Part shown: positions 20,309 through 28,826 of the stretch, in pieces
Numbering within the stretch: position 1 is the stretch's first letter
Layout: each line of letters starts with the position of its first letter
From: an uncultured Thermomicrobiaceae bacterium
Lineage (GTDB): Bacteria; Chloroflexota; Chloroflexia; Thermomicrobiales; Thermomicrobiaceae
Length of the DNA: 64,000 nt
NCBI GenBank assembly: GCA_938082375.1
Contig: CALKCJ010000010.1
Location: 1 to 64,000 of the forward strand
Direction of reading: 5' to 3'
Made by a program: the position numbers and the translations under genes
Notes under the pieces: generated by a model
What the model saw: only the letters and a program-made list of their open reading frames with translations
Told to the model about the DNA's origin: nothing
Database searches by the model: none

Positions 20309-22516
20309 GTGTTCCGTTGGATTGGGAGGCAATCGTACCGGCACCGGTGGTTTGTCATCGCGGCCTGGATCGTCTTCTTCCTCCTCACGCTTCCCTTCTT
20401 ACCCCGCGTCTCGAGTGCGCTTGAAGTCGGTGGCTTCTCCAGCCCGCACACCGAAGCGGCCCGCGCCCGGGCGCTGCTCGAGCAGGAGATCCCTGACTAC
20501 AGCCCTGCCACGTTGATCGTTCTCTTCAGCCACCCTCGTCTCAAGCCCACCGACCCCGCGTTCATCGAGCAGGCGCACCGTGCCCTCAGCCAGCTCGCGA
20601 GCATCCCCGAGATCGGGAGCATCTCCTGGTTCGACCAGAACCCGAGCCAGATCGCGCCGGACGGGTCGCTGGCCTACGCACTCGTGCGGATCAACCTCCC
20701 CCCAGAAGAGTCCCAACGGCTGAAGGACGAGATCGAGCGGTCGATCATTCCCACCGAGCTCGAGGTTAGGCTGGCGGGCTCGCCGGTCTTTTACGCCGAC
20801 CTGGAGACCGTGACCGAGCACGACCTGCGGCGAGCCGAGCTGATCGCCTTCCCCTTCGCTTTGGCCGCTCTGGTCTTCGTTTTCGGCAGTCTGGTCGCCG
20901 CTGGTGTCCCGCTGGCCGTCGGCGGAGTGAGCGTGGCGATCGTGCTGGCGCTGGTCTACGCCATCACTCGTGTGACCGAGCTCTCCATCTTCACGCTCAA
21001 CGTCGCCACCCTGCTCGGGTTAGGGCTGGCTATCGACTACTCACTCTTCATCGTCAGCCGGTTCCGCGAGGAACTCGAGCGCGGCACCGTGGCGCGCGCT
21101 GTCGAGGTCACCACCGCCACCGCTGGCCGGGCGGTCTTCTTCTCCGGGCTGACCGTGCTCATCGGGTTGAGCGGGCTGGCATTTTTCGAGTTCCTGTTCA
21201 TGCGCTCGGTCGGGATCGCTGGCGTGCTGGTCGTCCTGGTCGCGGTCTCGGCTGCGCTGACGCTGCTGCCGGCCATCCTTGGCAGCCTCGGCCACCGTAT
21301 CACCGCGCTGACGGTGCACCGCCGCGCGGCCGAGACCGGCGCCTTCTGGGTACGAGTCTCTGATGCAGTCATGACGCACCCCTGGCGGGTCGCGATCCCG
21401 GTGGTCGTGCTCCTCTTGACCCTTGGGGCACCCTTCCGGCACGTCCGGCTAAGCTCACCCGACGCGACGATCCTTCCAACGACGACGCCCTCGCGCCAGG
21501 CGTTCGAGCGCTTCCGCGCTGCCTTCGGCGACGGTGCACTCTCGCCCATCATCGTGGCCGTGCAGAGCGAGCGCCCGGTGAACGACCCGCAGACGATCGC
21601 TGCCCTCTACGACCTGACTCGGCGGATCGCGGCCGACCCGCGCGTCGCGAGCATCTCCAGTATCGTCACCATCGACCCGCGAATCTCGCTGGGCCAGTAC
21701 CAGCTCCTCTATGCTGAGCCGTCGCTCATCCACGACCCGGTGATCGCCAATGCCTACCGGCAACTGGCCGGTCAGCACGTCGCGGCTATCTATGTCTATA
21801 CCGACGCCCTCCCAGCGAGTGACCAGGCGAAGGCACTGCTCCAGACCATCCGAGCGATGGATCCCGGGCCAGGGTTACGCATGCTGGTGGACGGCGGTAC
21901 TGCGGAGATCGTCGACGTGGTCGACCTGATGTACAGCGAGTTCCCCTATGCCGCGCTGACTGTGGTCGTCGCGACCTACGTCGTGCTCTTCTTTCTGCTC
22001 CGCTCCGTACTCCTGCCGCTCAAGGCGGTCATCCTCAACGCACTGAGCCTGACCGCGAGCTACGGGGCACTCGTCTTTGTCTTTCAGGACGGCCATCTGA
22101 ACAGCCTGCTCCGCTTCCAGCCGCTCGGGTTCATCGAGGCCTCGCTGCCGATCGTCATGTTCTGCCTGCTGTTCGGCCTGAGTATGGACTACGAGGTCTT
22201 CCTCCTCAGCCGCGTCCGCGAGGCCTGGGATCAGACCGGCGACAACCGGCAAGCCGTGGCCACCGGCTTGGCTCGGAGCGGCCGGATCATCACTGGAGCC
22301 GCGCTCATCCTCGTGGTCGTCGCCACCGCCTTCGTCAGCGCTGACGTCGTCCTGATCAAGGCACTCGGCCTCGGAATTGGGCTGGCGATCGCCCTCGACG
22401 CCAGCGTCGTCCGCGTGCTGCTCGTACCGGCAACCATGCGGCTGCTGGGAGACTGGAACTGGTGGGTGCCACGGGTGATGCTTCGGCTCCTCCCCGAGCG
22501 GGGTTGGGAACACTAG
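20309..22516 (+). CDS. MMPL/RND-family membrane transporter
   Basis: A 735-aa polytopic membrane protein with the duplicated MMPL architecture: TM1 (FVIAAWIVFFLLTLPFL), a large extracytoplasmic loop, then about five helices. These include GLGLAIDYSLFIVSRFREEL in the first half and its counterpart GLSMDYEVFLLSRVREAW in the second, the conserved Asp-Tyr elements of the proton relay in this family. Family members export lipids or hydrophobic compounds. I start at GTG 20309, seven bases after GGGGAGA, since residues before it have low-complexity composition. The CrtC/AttH-like lipoprotein begins 2 bp after the stop, implying a functional pair acting on a lipid or carotenoid-type substrate (inference). 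Confidence 0.9.
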   Translation: MFRWIGRQSYRHRWFVIAAWIVFFLLTLPFLPRVSSALEVGGFSSPHTEAARARALLEQEIPDYSPATLIVLFSHPRLKPTDPAFIEQAHRALSQLASIPEIGSISWFDQNPSQIAPDGSLAYALVRINLPPEESQRLKDEIERSIIPTELEVRLAGSPVFYADLETVTEHDLRRAELIAFPFALAALVFVFGSLVAAGVPLAVGGVSVAIVLALVYAITRVTELSIFTLNVATLLGLGLAIDYSLFIVSRFREELERGTVARAVEVTTATAGRAVFFSGLTVLIGLSGLAFFEFLFMRSVGIAGVLVVLVAVSAALTLLPAILGSLGHRITALTVHRRAAETGAFWVRVSDAVMTHPWRVAIPVVVLLLTLGAPFRHVRLSSPDATILPTTTPSRQAFERFRAAFGDGALSPIIVAVQSERPVNDPQTIAALYDLTRRIAADPRVASISSIVTIDPRISLGQYQLLYAEPSLIHDPVIANAYRQLAGQHVAAIYVYTDALPASDQAKALLQTIRAMDPGPGLRMLVDGGTAEIVDVVDLMYSEFPYAALTVVVATYVVLFFLLRSVLLPLKAVILNALSLTASYGALVFVFQDGHLNSLLRFQPLGFIEASLPIVMFCLLFGLSMDYEVFLLSRVREAWDQTGDNRQAVATGLARSGRIITGAALILVVVATAFVSADVVLIKALGLGIGLAIALDASVVRVLLVPATMRLLGDWNWWVPRVMLRLLPERGWEH

Positions 22517-22518
22517 GT

Positions 22519-23658
22519 ATGCGGCGACTCCTGCTTATGAACCTGTGCCTCACGCTGCTGGTGGCCGCGTGCGGTGCTGACCGCGCTGGCACACCCAGCG
22601 CCTCGCCGCAGCCAGTAGCCTCCTCTGCCGAACGCCCAGCCAGCCTGTTCCTCACGCCGGTGCCAGCGCCCCAGCCGATACGTTTCCCGCGTGACCTTGG
22701 CCCGCACGACGTCCTGACCGAGTGGTGGTACTACACCGGTCACCTCGCCGACGCGAGCGGCAGGCAATTCGGCTTCGAGTTCGTGGTCTTCCAGGGGCAA
22801 CGGTTCGGCTATCCCACCGCGTACGCTGCCCATTTCGCGATCACCGACCTCCAGCGCCGGGCGTTCCGCTGGGCCGAGCGAACCGCCGTTGGGCTAAGAC
22901 CGGGACACGAGCCTCCTGTCGTTTTACGCGTGGCCGAATGGCAACTCGAGCTTGGGACGAGTGAAGACCGGATCCAGGCGATGATGCCCGGGTACGCGAT
23001 CACCCTCAACCTGCGCGACACCAAGCCACCGGTGCTCCACGACGAGGACGGCTACTTCACCTGGGCACCGGAGACCGGCTCGTACTACTATTCGCGTACC
23101 CGGCTGGAAGCGACCGGCACCCTGAGCGTCGACGGGCAGTCACTGGCCGTGACCGGCCAGGCCTGGATGGATCACCAGTGGGGCAACTTCCTCCTGGCCG
23201 GCCGCGGCGGCTGGAACTGGTTCGCGATCCAGCTCGACGATGGCCGCGAGCTGATGCTCTGGAACACCCACGACGGCGCGGGGCATGTCGTCTTCGGGAG
23301 CGGCACGCTCGTGCAGCCCGACGGCTCAGCGGTCTACCTGCGCGGCAACGACTTCGCTGTCGCCGCAACCGGCCAGTGGACAAGCCCGCACACCGGTGCG
23401 ACGTACCCTTCCGGGTGGATCGTGGAACTCCCTGCCGAACGCCTCAGACTGACGGTTACCCCCCTCCTTCTCGATCAGGAGCTACAGGCCGTCGCATCGA
23501 CCGGCGTGATTTATTGGGAAGGCGCGGTCGAGGTGCATGGCCTCGACGACAGCCGGCCGGTAGCTGGCCTCGGCTACGTGGAGCTGACTGGCTACGCCTC
23601 CAGCTCCGGAGGCGAGCACGTGGCTACCCATCGGCCACCCTCTCCGCCTCTGTCGTAA
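22519..23658 (+). CDS. CrtC/AttH-like lipocalin-fold lipoprotein
   Basis: A 379-aa exported lipoprotein; the signal peptide ends in lipobox LLVAACG. The mature part matches the AttH/hydroxyneurosporene synthase (CrtC) fold: DVLTEWWYYTGHLAD, FGFEFVVFQGQRFG, YYYSRTRLEATGTL, GQAWMDHQWGNFLL and WNWFAIQLDDGRELMLWN, then a second beta domain with GYVELTGYAS at the end. CrtC hydrates carotenoids, but lipid-anchored AttH-like members usually have no proven activity. It is translationally coupled to the upstream MMPL transporter (2 bp between stop and ATG). Confidence 0.85.
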   Translation: MRRLLLMNLCLTLLVAACGADRAGTPSASPQPVASSAERPASLFLTPVPAPQPIRFPRDLGPHDVLTEWWYYTGHLADASGRQFGFEFVVFQGQRFGYPTAYAAHFAITDLQRRAFRWAERTAVGLRPGHEPPVVLRVAEWQLELGTSEDRIQAMMPGYAITLNLRDTKPPVLHDEDGYFTWAPETGSYYYSRTRLEATGTLSVDGQSLAVTGQAWMDHQWGNFLLAGRGGWNWFAIQLDDGRELMLWNTHDGAGHVVFGSGTLVQPDGSAVYLRGNDFAVAATGQWTSPHTGATYPSGWIVELPAERLRLTVTPLLLDQELQAVASTGVIYWEGAVEVHGLDDSRPVAGLGYVELTGYASSSGGEHVATHRPPSPPLS

Positions 23659-23695
23659 GCGTGTCCGCTGCTCCGGCCCGGAGACGCGGGGTGGC

Positions 23696-23724
23696 TTGAC
23701 ATCGCTGGCGCGATTGACTAAACT
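23696..23724 (+). promoter_or_regulatory. Strong sigma-70-type promoter
   Basis: TTGACA at 23696-23701, a 17-bp spacer, then TAAACT at 23719-23724. This is a perfect -35, an ideal spacing and a good -10. Transcription should start near 23731. No typical protein gene begins between it and the terminator at 23820. Confidence 0.85.
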
Positions 23725-23730
23725 TCCGTT

Positions 23731-23855
23731 TGACTACAGCTCGTACTGATGGACGCCAGGCTGGTTCGGCCTTCGCAGTAGCTACTGGGTAAGCATACTC
23801 CTCCCCTCCTCACAGCCCTGGCCCCGTCGGCCATGAGCCGGCGGGGCCGTCTTTT
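23731..23855 (+). ncRNA. Candidate structured small RNA or attenuator leader
   Basis: A transcript of about 125 nt bounded by the promoter at 23696-23724 and the intrinsic terminator at 23820-23855. It holds a stem UACUG/CAGUA (23744-23748 with 23776-23780) enclosing a hairpin AGGCU-GGUUC-GGCCU. CCAGGCUG (23756-23763) can alternatively pair with CAGCCCUGG (23813-23821), which overlaps the terminator, so an antiterminator switch is conceivable. A tiny ORF at 23749-23781 reads MDARLVRPSQ but has no ribosome-binding site. The next gene (ridA) starts 165 bp after the terminator, so this could be an independent sRNA or a leader controlling ridA. It matches no RNA family I can name. Confidence 0.55.
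23820..23855 (+). terminator. Intrinsic terminator
   Basis: A 12-bp stem, GGCCCCGTCGGC paired with GCCGGCGGGGCC with one G-U pair, a 5-nt loop CATGA, and a downstream GTCTTTTA tract. It ends the candidate RNA described above. Confidence 0.85.
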
Positions 23856-24020
23856 AACGCGCGACTAACGCGCGACTCGCTCTGGCGACCCAACGCGAGG
23901 GCCATCATGCCTTGCCAGTGGGAATCGGCACTCGGACACTACCAACCACTGGTGTGCTCACTTCCGGCGATGGTACAGTTCCGCGTTGTGCCTAAGGGCA
24001 ACCAACGAGGGAGACAGCGC

Positions 24021-24425
24021 GTGGCCGAGCGGATCCAGATCTCTTCAGGCACGGTCTGGGAAGAGCGAGCCGGCTACTCGCGCGCGGTGCGCGTCGGCGA
24101 CTTGGTGTTCGTCTCTGGCACCACTGCGACCGATGACCAGGGCAATGTCGTCGGCCGTGGCGATCCGGAGGCGCAGGCCCGCTTTATCCTCGAGAAGATC
24201 AAGCGGGCGCTCGAAGCTGCTGGCGCCTCGCTGTCCGACGTCGTGCGCACGCGCGTCTACGTCACCAACGTCGACCACTGGGAGGCCGTCGGGCGGGCCC
24301 ACGCCGCCTACTTCAGCGAGATCCGACCGGCGAACACGCTGGTTGAGGTCAGTCGGCTGGTGGGTTCGGACTACCTGGTCGAAATCGAGGCCGACGCAGT
24401 GATCGGCAGCGGAGCGAGCAGATGA
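24021..24425 (+). CDS. RidA family protein (reactive imine/enamine deaminase)
   Basis: A 134-aa RidA/YjgF/YER057c/UK114 homologue. VGDLVFVSGTTATDDQGNVV, then RTRVYVTNVDHWEAVGRAH with the conserved Arg-Val-Tyr segment, and RPANTLVEVSRLVGSDYLVEIEADAV cover the family core. These homotrimers hydrolyse imines such as 2-aminoacrylate released by PLP enzymes, and some members have other deaminase roles. The start is GTG 24021 behind GAGGGAG; earlier in-frame codons lack a ribosome-binding site. Its TGA overlaps the ATG of the next gene (ATGA), so it is translationally coupled to the LLM oxidoreductase. Confidence 0.9.
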   Translation: MAERIQISSGTVWEERAGYSRAVRVGDLVFVSGTTATDDQGNVVGRGDPEAQARFILEKIKRALEAAGASLSDVVRTRVYVTNVDHWEAVGRAHAAYFSEIRPANTLVEVSRLVGSDYLVEIEADAVIGSGASR

Positions 24426-25399
24426 GGTTCAGCGTCCGCCTGAACAACGACCTGCCGCTCCGCGAGTACGCGCGGCTGGCGCGTGCCGCCGAGGCCGCCG
24501 GATTCCACCAGATCTGGGTGAGCCACGACCTATTCCTGCGCAGCGCGCCGGTGCTCCTGACAACCATGCTCCAGGCGACGGAGCGGATTGCCGTTGGCAG
24601 CGGCGTGCTTAACCCGTACACGCTACACCCGGCCGAGATCGCCATGCTGGCGGCGACGCTGGACGAGCTGAGCAGCGGCCGCTTCCTGCTCGGCCTAGCT
24701 GCTGGAGCCGGCAACTTCCTCGAATGGATCGGTATCAACCAGGAGCGGCCGCTGGCGACGACCCGGCAGGCCGTCATCGCGGTTCGGGCCGTGCTCGCTG
24801 GCCAGCCGGCTCCCGGCTGGGGACCACAGGCATACCTGCGCTTTCTGGCCCACCCGGTGCCGATCTACCTTGGCGCCATGAGCCCAGGGATGCTGCGGCT
24901 CGCTGGCGAGCTGACCGACGGTGCTCTACCGCTGCTCTTTCCCCCGGAGCACTTCGCGACCGTCGCCCCGCTGGTCGCCGAGGGAGCGGCTCGCGCTGGC
25001 CGCTCCCTTGACGACATCGACCTGGCCGCCTGTGTCTGGTGCTCAATCGCGGATGACCGGGAGCAGGCCGAGGCTGTGCTGCGCGACAAAATCGCTTACT
25101 ACGGGGGTGCGCTCAGCCCGTTGATCCTCGAGCGCCTGGGACTGGCCCGGGAGGACTTCCAGCCGATCGAGCGGGCCCTACTCATCGAGCGCGATCCAGA
25201 GAAGGCCAGGCGACTGGTTAGCGCGCCGATGCTCCGGATCGGGCTGGTCGGCACGCCGAAGGAGATCCTCCCGCGGCTGGAGCGCCTAGTGGAGATGGGG
25301 GCCCGGCACCTGAGTTTCGGCCCGCCCCTCGGGCCGGATCCGGTCGCCGCCATCGAGCTGCTCGGCCGCGAGGTGCTACCTCACTTCGGCAACCGTTAG
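24422..25399 (+). CDS. LLM-class flavin (F420 or FMN)-dependent oxidoreductase
   Basis: A 325-aa TIM-barrel protein of the luciferase-like monooxygenase superfamily: LARAAEAAGFHQIWVSHDLF, TERIAVGSGVLNPYTLHPAEIA, LDELSSGRFLLGLAAGAGNF, then PVPIYLGAMSPGMLRLAGELTDG. This pattern, including the AGELTDG element, is closest to the methylene-H4MPT-reductase (Mer)-like subgroup that uses F420, but FMN use cannot be excluded. It is coupled to ridA by an ATGA overlap. Its stop overlaps the stop of the convergent gamma-glutamyltransferase gene. The substrate is unknown. Confidence 0.85.
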   Translation: MRFSVRLNNDLPLREYARLARAAEAAGFHQIWVSHDLFLRSAPVLLTTMLQATERIAVGSGVLNPYTLHPAEIAMLAATLDELSSGRFLLGLAAGAGNFLEWIGINQERPLATTRQAVIAVRAVLAGQPAPGWGPQAYLRFLAHPVPIYLGAMSPGMLRLAGELTDGALPLLFPPEHFATVAPLVAEGAARAGRSLDDIDLAACVWCSIADDREQAEAVLRDKIAYYGGALSPLILERLGLAREDFQPIERALLIERDPEKARRLVSAPMLRIGLVGTPKEILPRLERLVEMGARHLSFGPPLGPDPVAAIELLGREVLPHFGNR

Positions 25400-27093
25400 A
25401 CGCCGATCGCCATCGCCGGGTAGTACGGGTTTGCACCGCCACGCAGCGTGCCATCTGCCTCGACCAAGATCCCCACCGGACTCGCGAACGGGACGTTCCC
25501 CACGTCCTCCACGACCACCTGCAATCGGTGACCGCGTGCCCGCAGCCCCTCGACGACCGCGGGATTGATCCGGCTGCTGACCTGTGCTGGCTGGACGCTA
25601 CAGTCGATCCGCGGCGCGGTGATGGCCGCCTGGATCCCCATGCCATGGTCGACCACGTTGGAGATGACCTGGGCCAGCGCGTTGATAATCTTCCGCCCGC
25701 CCATCGCGCCCAGCGAGAGGTAGACTCGATCCCCCTTGAAGACGAGCGCGGGCGACATATTGGCCAGCGGCCGCTTGCCCGGCTCGATCGAGTTGGCCCG
25801 GCCTGGCTCGGGGTCGAACCACATCATCCCGTTGTTCATCAGGATGCCGGTGCCGGGCGCCACTACCCGCGAGCCCCAGGCCGAGAGCAGTGTCTGGGTC
25901 AGCGAGACGGCGTTGCCCCAGCGGTCGACGACCGAGAGGTGCGTAGTCGAGCCAGCGCCGTAATTCGGCATCGAACGCGCGTAGCGCTGGCGGACTCCCA
26001 ATCGCGCCGGGTCACCCGGCTCGACGTTTACCCGGGCCTGCTCGCCGATGCGTGAGGCCTGCTCACCCGCATAGGCCGGGTCGATCAACGCAGCCACCGG
26101 AACGTCGGCGAAGGCAGGGTCGGCCAGGTAGGCGAAGCGGTCGACGAAGGCCTGGCGGAATGCCTCGATCAGGCGGTGAAGCGTCTCGATGGTGTTGTGG
26201 CCGCTCGCCTGCAGGTCGAAACAGTCCATCAGGTGAAGGCACTCGAGCAGCGTCGGGCCGCCGGACGGCGCCGGAGCCGTCGCGACCTGGTAGCCGCGGT
26301 AGCGCCCCCAGAGTGGCTCGGCGACGCGCACCTTGTAGGAGCGCAAGTCGTCTTCGATCAGGATCGCGCCCAAGCCGCGCAGGCCGTCGACTAGCGTCCG
26401 GCCCAGCTCGCCTCGGTAGAAGACATCGGGGCCCTGTTCGGCGATCGCCTCCAGCGAGCGGGCCAGGTCGGCCTGCACAAGCAGGGTCTGCTCCAGCCCG
26501 GTCAACACTGGCCAGGGCACGCCATCGCGGGTAAAGACTGCTCGCGTCGAGGGATAGCGATTCAACAGTTCGAGATCCTGGGCGATCTCGAAGCTGGTGT
26601 GCCAGCTCACCGGGAAGCCCTGGCGGGCGTAGCGGATCGCTGGTTGCATCAGCTCACGCAGCGGCATGGTGCCGTAGCGCTCGACGGCCAGCGCCAGTCC
26701 GGCGACCGTGCCCGGTATCGCGATCGAGAGCGGGCCATGGATGTTGGCGTCGTCACGCACGGCGCGCCAGCCGAACATGCTCGGGCTGGTCGCATCCAGG
26801 AGCTCGTACATCTCCTGGCGCGCGGCGCGGGGAGCCACCATCGCAAAGTCGATGGCCACGGTCTCGTGGCGGTCAGCCAGGTAGACCAGCATCAGACCGC
26901 CGCCCCCGACCCCATTCATGAACGGCTCGACCACCGCGACCGTGAACGCGGTTGCGACCGCAGCGTCGACGGCGTTGCCGCCCGCCTCCAGCACCTGCGC
27001 GCCGACTTCGGCGGCCAGCTCGTGCTTCGCGGCGACCATCCCCCGCTCGCCGATGGCTTCCGTGCGATCGAGCACCCACGCAGTCCGTCGCAT
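25396..27093 (-). CDS. Gamma-glutamyltransferase family protein (second of two)
   Basis: A 565-aa N-terminal-nucleophile enzyme. QVLEAGGNAVDAAVATAFTV, PFMNGVGGGGLMLVY and IPGTVAGLALAVERYG mark the large subunit. Autocleavage is expected at GAGSTTHLSVVDRWGNAVS, with Thr383 as nucleophile, and LSLGAMGGRKIINALAQ lies in the small subunit. The start at ATG 27093 follows AGGGAGGAGG. There is no signal peptide. It differs clearly from the copy at 13937-15538, and it is followed upstream on its strand by an amidohydrolase gene 25 bp away, so the two probably form an operon. Family members split gamma-glutamyl or related amides; the substrate is not predictable. Confidence 0.9.
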   Translation of the reverse strand: MRRTAWVLDRTEAIGERGMVAAKHELAAEVGAQVLEAGGNAVDAAVATAFTVAVVEPFMNGVGGGGLMLVYLADRHETVAIDFAMVAPRAARQEMYELLDATSPSMFGWRAVRDDANIHGPLSIAIPGTVAGLALAVERYGTMPLRELMQPAIRYARQGFPVSWHTSFEIAQDLELLNRYPSTRAVFTRDGVPWPVLTGLEQTLLVQADLARSLEAIAEQGPDVFYRGELGRTLVDGLRGLGAILIEDDLRSYKVRVAEPLWGRYRGYQVATAPAPSGGPTLLECLHLMDCFDLQASGHNTIETLHRLIEAFRQAFVDRFAYLADPAFADVPVAALIDPAYAGEQASRIGEQARVNVEPGDPARLGVRQRYARSMPNYGAGSTTHLSVVDRWGNAVSLTQTLLSAWGSRVVAPGTGILMNNGMMWFDPEPGRANSIEPGKRPLANMSPALVFKGDRVYLSLGAMGGRKIINALAQVISNVVDHGMGIQAAITAPRIDCSVQPAQVSSRINPAVVEGLRARGHRLQVVVEDVGNVPFASPVGILVEADGTLRGGANPYYPAMAIGV

Positions 27094-27118
27094 GGCCTCC
27101 TCCCTTTCATGCTCCGCT

Positions 27119-28111
27119 TCAGGCCGCGGCTGGCCCGAGCTTGAAGAGGCGCTGGGCATTGCCACTCAGGATCTTCTCCTTAGTCGCTGGCTCCACCGGA
27201 AGCTCTTCGATCACCCGGACGGCCTTGAACAGGTCGCCGACCTGGTGAGGATGGTCGCTACCCAACAGCAGCCGGTCTTCGCCAGCGAAGGCCAGCCCCA
27301 GCTTCAGACAGTCCGGGTCGAAGAGCACCGTATCGAGATACATCTCGCGGAAATACTCCATCGGCGCGCGCCGGAGCTTTCCCTTCAGCTCGGGGTAGAC
27401 GGCATAGCCACGCTGCACCCGCTCAGCCAGGTACGGGAGCACCCCACCGAGGTGCGTCTGGATCAGCATCAGGCCGGGGAAGCGGTCGAGCACGCCGCCG
27501 AGCACCATCCGCACCGCCACCATGGTGGTGTCGTAGGCGAAGCCGAGCAATGCCACCAAGCGGTACTCGCTCAAGTACTCGGCAAAGGCCGGCGCCGTCG
27601 GGTGGACGACGATCGGCACGCCCAGAGCTTCGGCTGCCTCGTAGATCGGCCAGAACTTGGGGAGATCGACCGGCTCACCGTTGACATTCGAGAAGATCAT
27701 AGCGCCGACGAGTCCGAGCTGGCGCACCGCCCGCTCCAGTTCCTTCGCCGCCTCAGTCGGCGCCTGCAGTGGGAGCGTGGCGAAGAACCGGAAGCGATCC
27801 GGGTACCGGCGCTGCAGCTCAGCGTACTCGTCGTTGACGAGCCGCGACAGAGCAACGCCACGCTCTGGTCGCTCGACGTGCACCCCCGGTGTGGTCAGCG
27901 ACATGACCGAGAGGTCGATCCCGGCTGCCGCCATGTCGGCCAGTCGTGCCTCGATCGAGTGGTGCGCGGGAGCCAGCACATTGTAGTCACCGGCGTAGTG
28001 GAGCACGAGCTGGCCTGTGTCGTCGACACCGACCGAGGCGTGGTCGCTGTGACGCTGGATCTCCGCTATGTACGCCGAGGGATAGAAATGGGTGTGGACG
28101 TCGATGCGCAC
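27119..28111 (-). CDS. Amidohydrolase family 2 protein (ACMSD-like)
   Basis: About 330 aa with the metal-dependent TIM-barrel hydrolase pattern: the N-terminal RIDVHTHFYP (HxH ligands), VPIVVHPTAP (His), LMLIQTHLGGVLPYL (His) and LLLGSDHPHQVGD (Asp plus His). These features place it with aminocarboxymuconate-semialdehyde decarboxylase-like enzymes, which decarboxylate or hydrolyse ring-derived acids. I favour GTG 28111 (VRIDVHTHF), with AGGGAGGAG upstream. ATG 28135 is possible, but the ribosome-binding site would then lie within the coding part. It probably shares a transcript with the gamma-glutamyltransferase gene. Confidence 0.87.
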   Translation of the reverse strand: MRIDVHTHFYPSAYIAEIQRHSDHASVGVDDTGQLVLHYAGDYNVLAPAHHSIEARLADMAAAGIDLSVMSLTTPGVHVERPERGVALSRLVNDEYAELQRRYPDRFRFFATLPLQAPTEAAKELERAVRQLGLVGAMIFSNVNGEPVDLPKFWPIYEAAEALGVPIVVHPTAPAFAEYLSEYRLVALLGFAYDTTMVAVRMVLGGVLDRFPGLMLIQTHLGGVLPYLAERVQRGYAVYPELKGKLRRAPMEYFREMYLDTVLFDPDCLKLGLAFAGEDRLLLGSDHPHQVGDLFKAVRVIEELPVEPATKEKILSGNAQRLFKLGPAAA

Positions 28112-28217
28112 CGCTGCCGTCGCTCCTCCCTGCATAGCCTCCGGCCCGACGCCGGGCGTAGCCTAGCACGAACGGGCGAGACACGGAAGCGACGAGCGGA
28201 GAAGCGCTGAACTCGCG

Positions 28218-28826
28218 TCAGCGCCCGGCCTCGACGAGGTGGATGCCGAGCAGAGTCGCCCCGGCCCGTGCTCGTTCGAGCGAGTCGGCCGCAGCCATCC
28301 CGAACGACCCGCCTGGCAACCGGTAGATCTCTCCAACGCTCGTGAATCCGGCTTTGAGAATGCCGCGGGCCGAAGCGATGTTCGGCGCGTCGTGGCCGAT
28401 CCAGAACCGGCCAGCTTGCCCCTCTCGCTTCAGGATAGCCTGCAACAGGCGCGGGTAGATGCCTCGGCCACGCCAGCGCGGCAGTGTGACGAAGTCCCAC
28501 AGGTAGCGGTTCCCTGGCAGCACCGAGAAGGCGATGCCCAGCGCGCCAATGGATGCCCTCCTGGTGGCCACCCATCCGTACGCGACCGGCACGCCGTCCA
28601 GCCGTGCTAGGTAGGGCCGATTTCCCGCCTCGACGCGAGCCTGCACCTCACCAGCGGGAAGACCGCTCAGATCGGCGAGCAGGTCAAGCTCGCGGGCGAG
28701 CTCAACCGAGAGGCCGGAGAGCACAAGGAGCGCGGGGAGCGGGTCGCCGCGCCACCAGGTATAGAGCGGCCCGGCTGGCTCTCCCGGGGCAGAGAGCCGT
28801 GCTTCTTGTGGGAGAGGCTGGCTCAT
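28218..28826 (-). CDS. GNAT-family N-acetyltransferase
   Basis: A 202-aa protein with a single GNAT domain: the central strand YLWDFVTLPRWRGRGIYPRLL contains the acetyl-CoA loop RWRGRGIYPRL, and IGHDAPNIASARGILKAGF is the late motif where Asn pairs with the aligned tail helix. The N-terminal 70 residues include WWRGDPLPALLVL and are not conserved in sequence I know. Its ATG overlaps the plsC stop (ATGA), so it is the last gene of the dac-rluB-cmk-plsC operon. The substrate is unknown. Confidence 0.82.
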   Translation of the reverse strand: MSQPLPQEARLSAPGEPAGPLYTWWRGDPLPALLVLSGLSVELARELDLLADLSGLPAGEVQARVEAGNRPYLARLDGVPVAYGWVATRRASIGALGIAFSVLPGNRYLWDFVTLPRWRGRGIYPRLLQAILKREGQAGRFWIGHDAPNIASARGILKAGFTSVGEIYRLPGGSFGMAAADSLERARAGATLLGIHLVEAGR

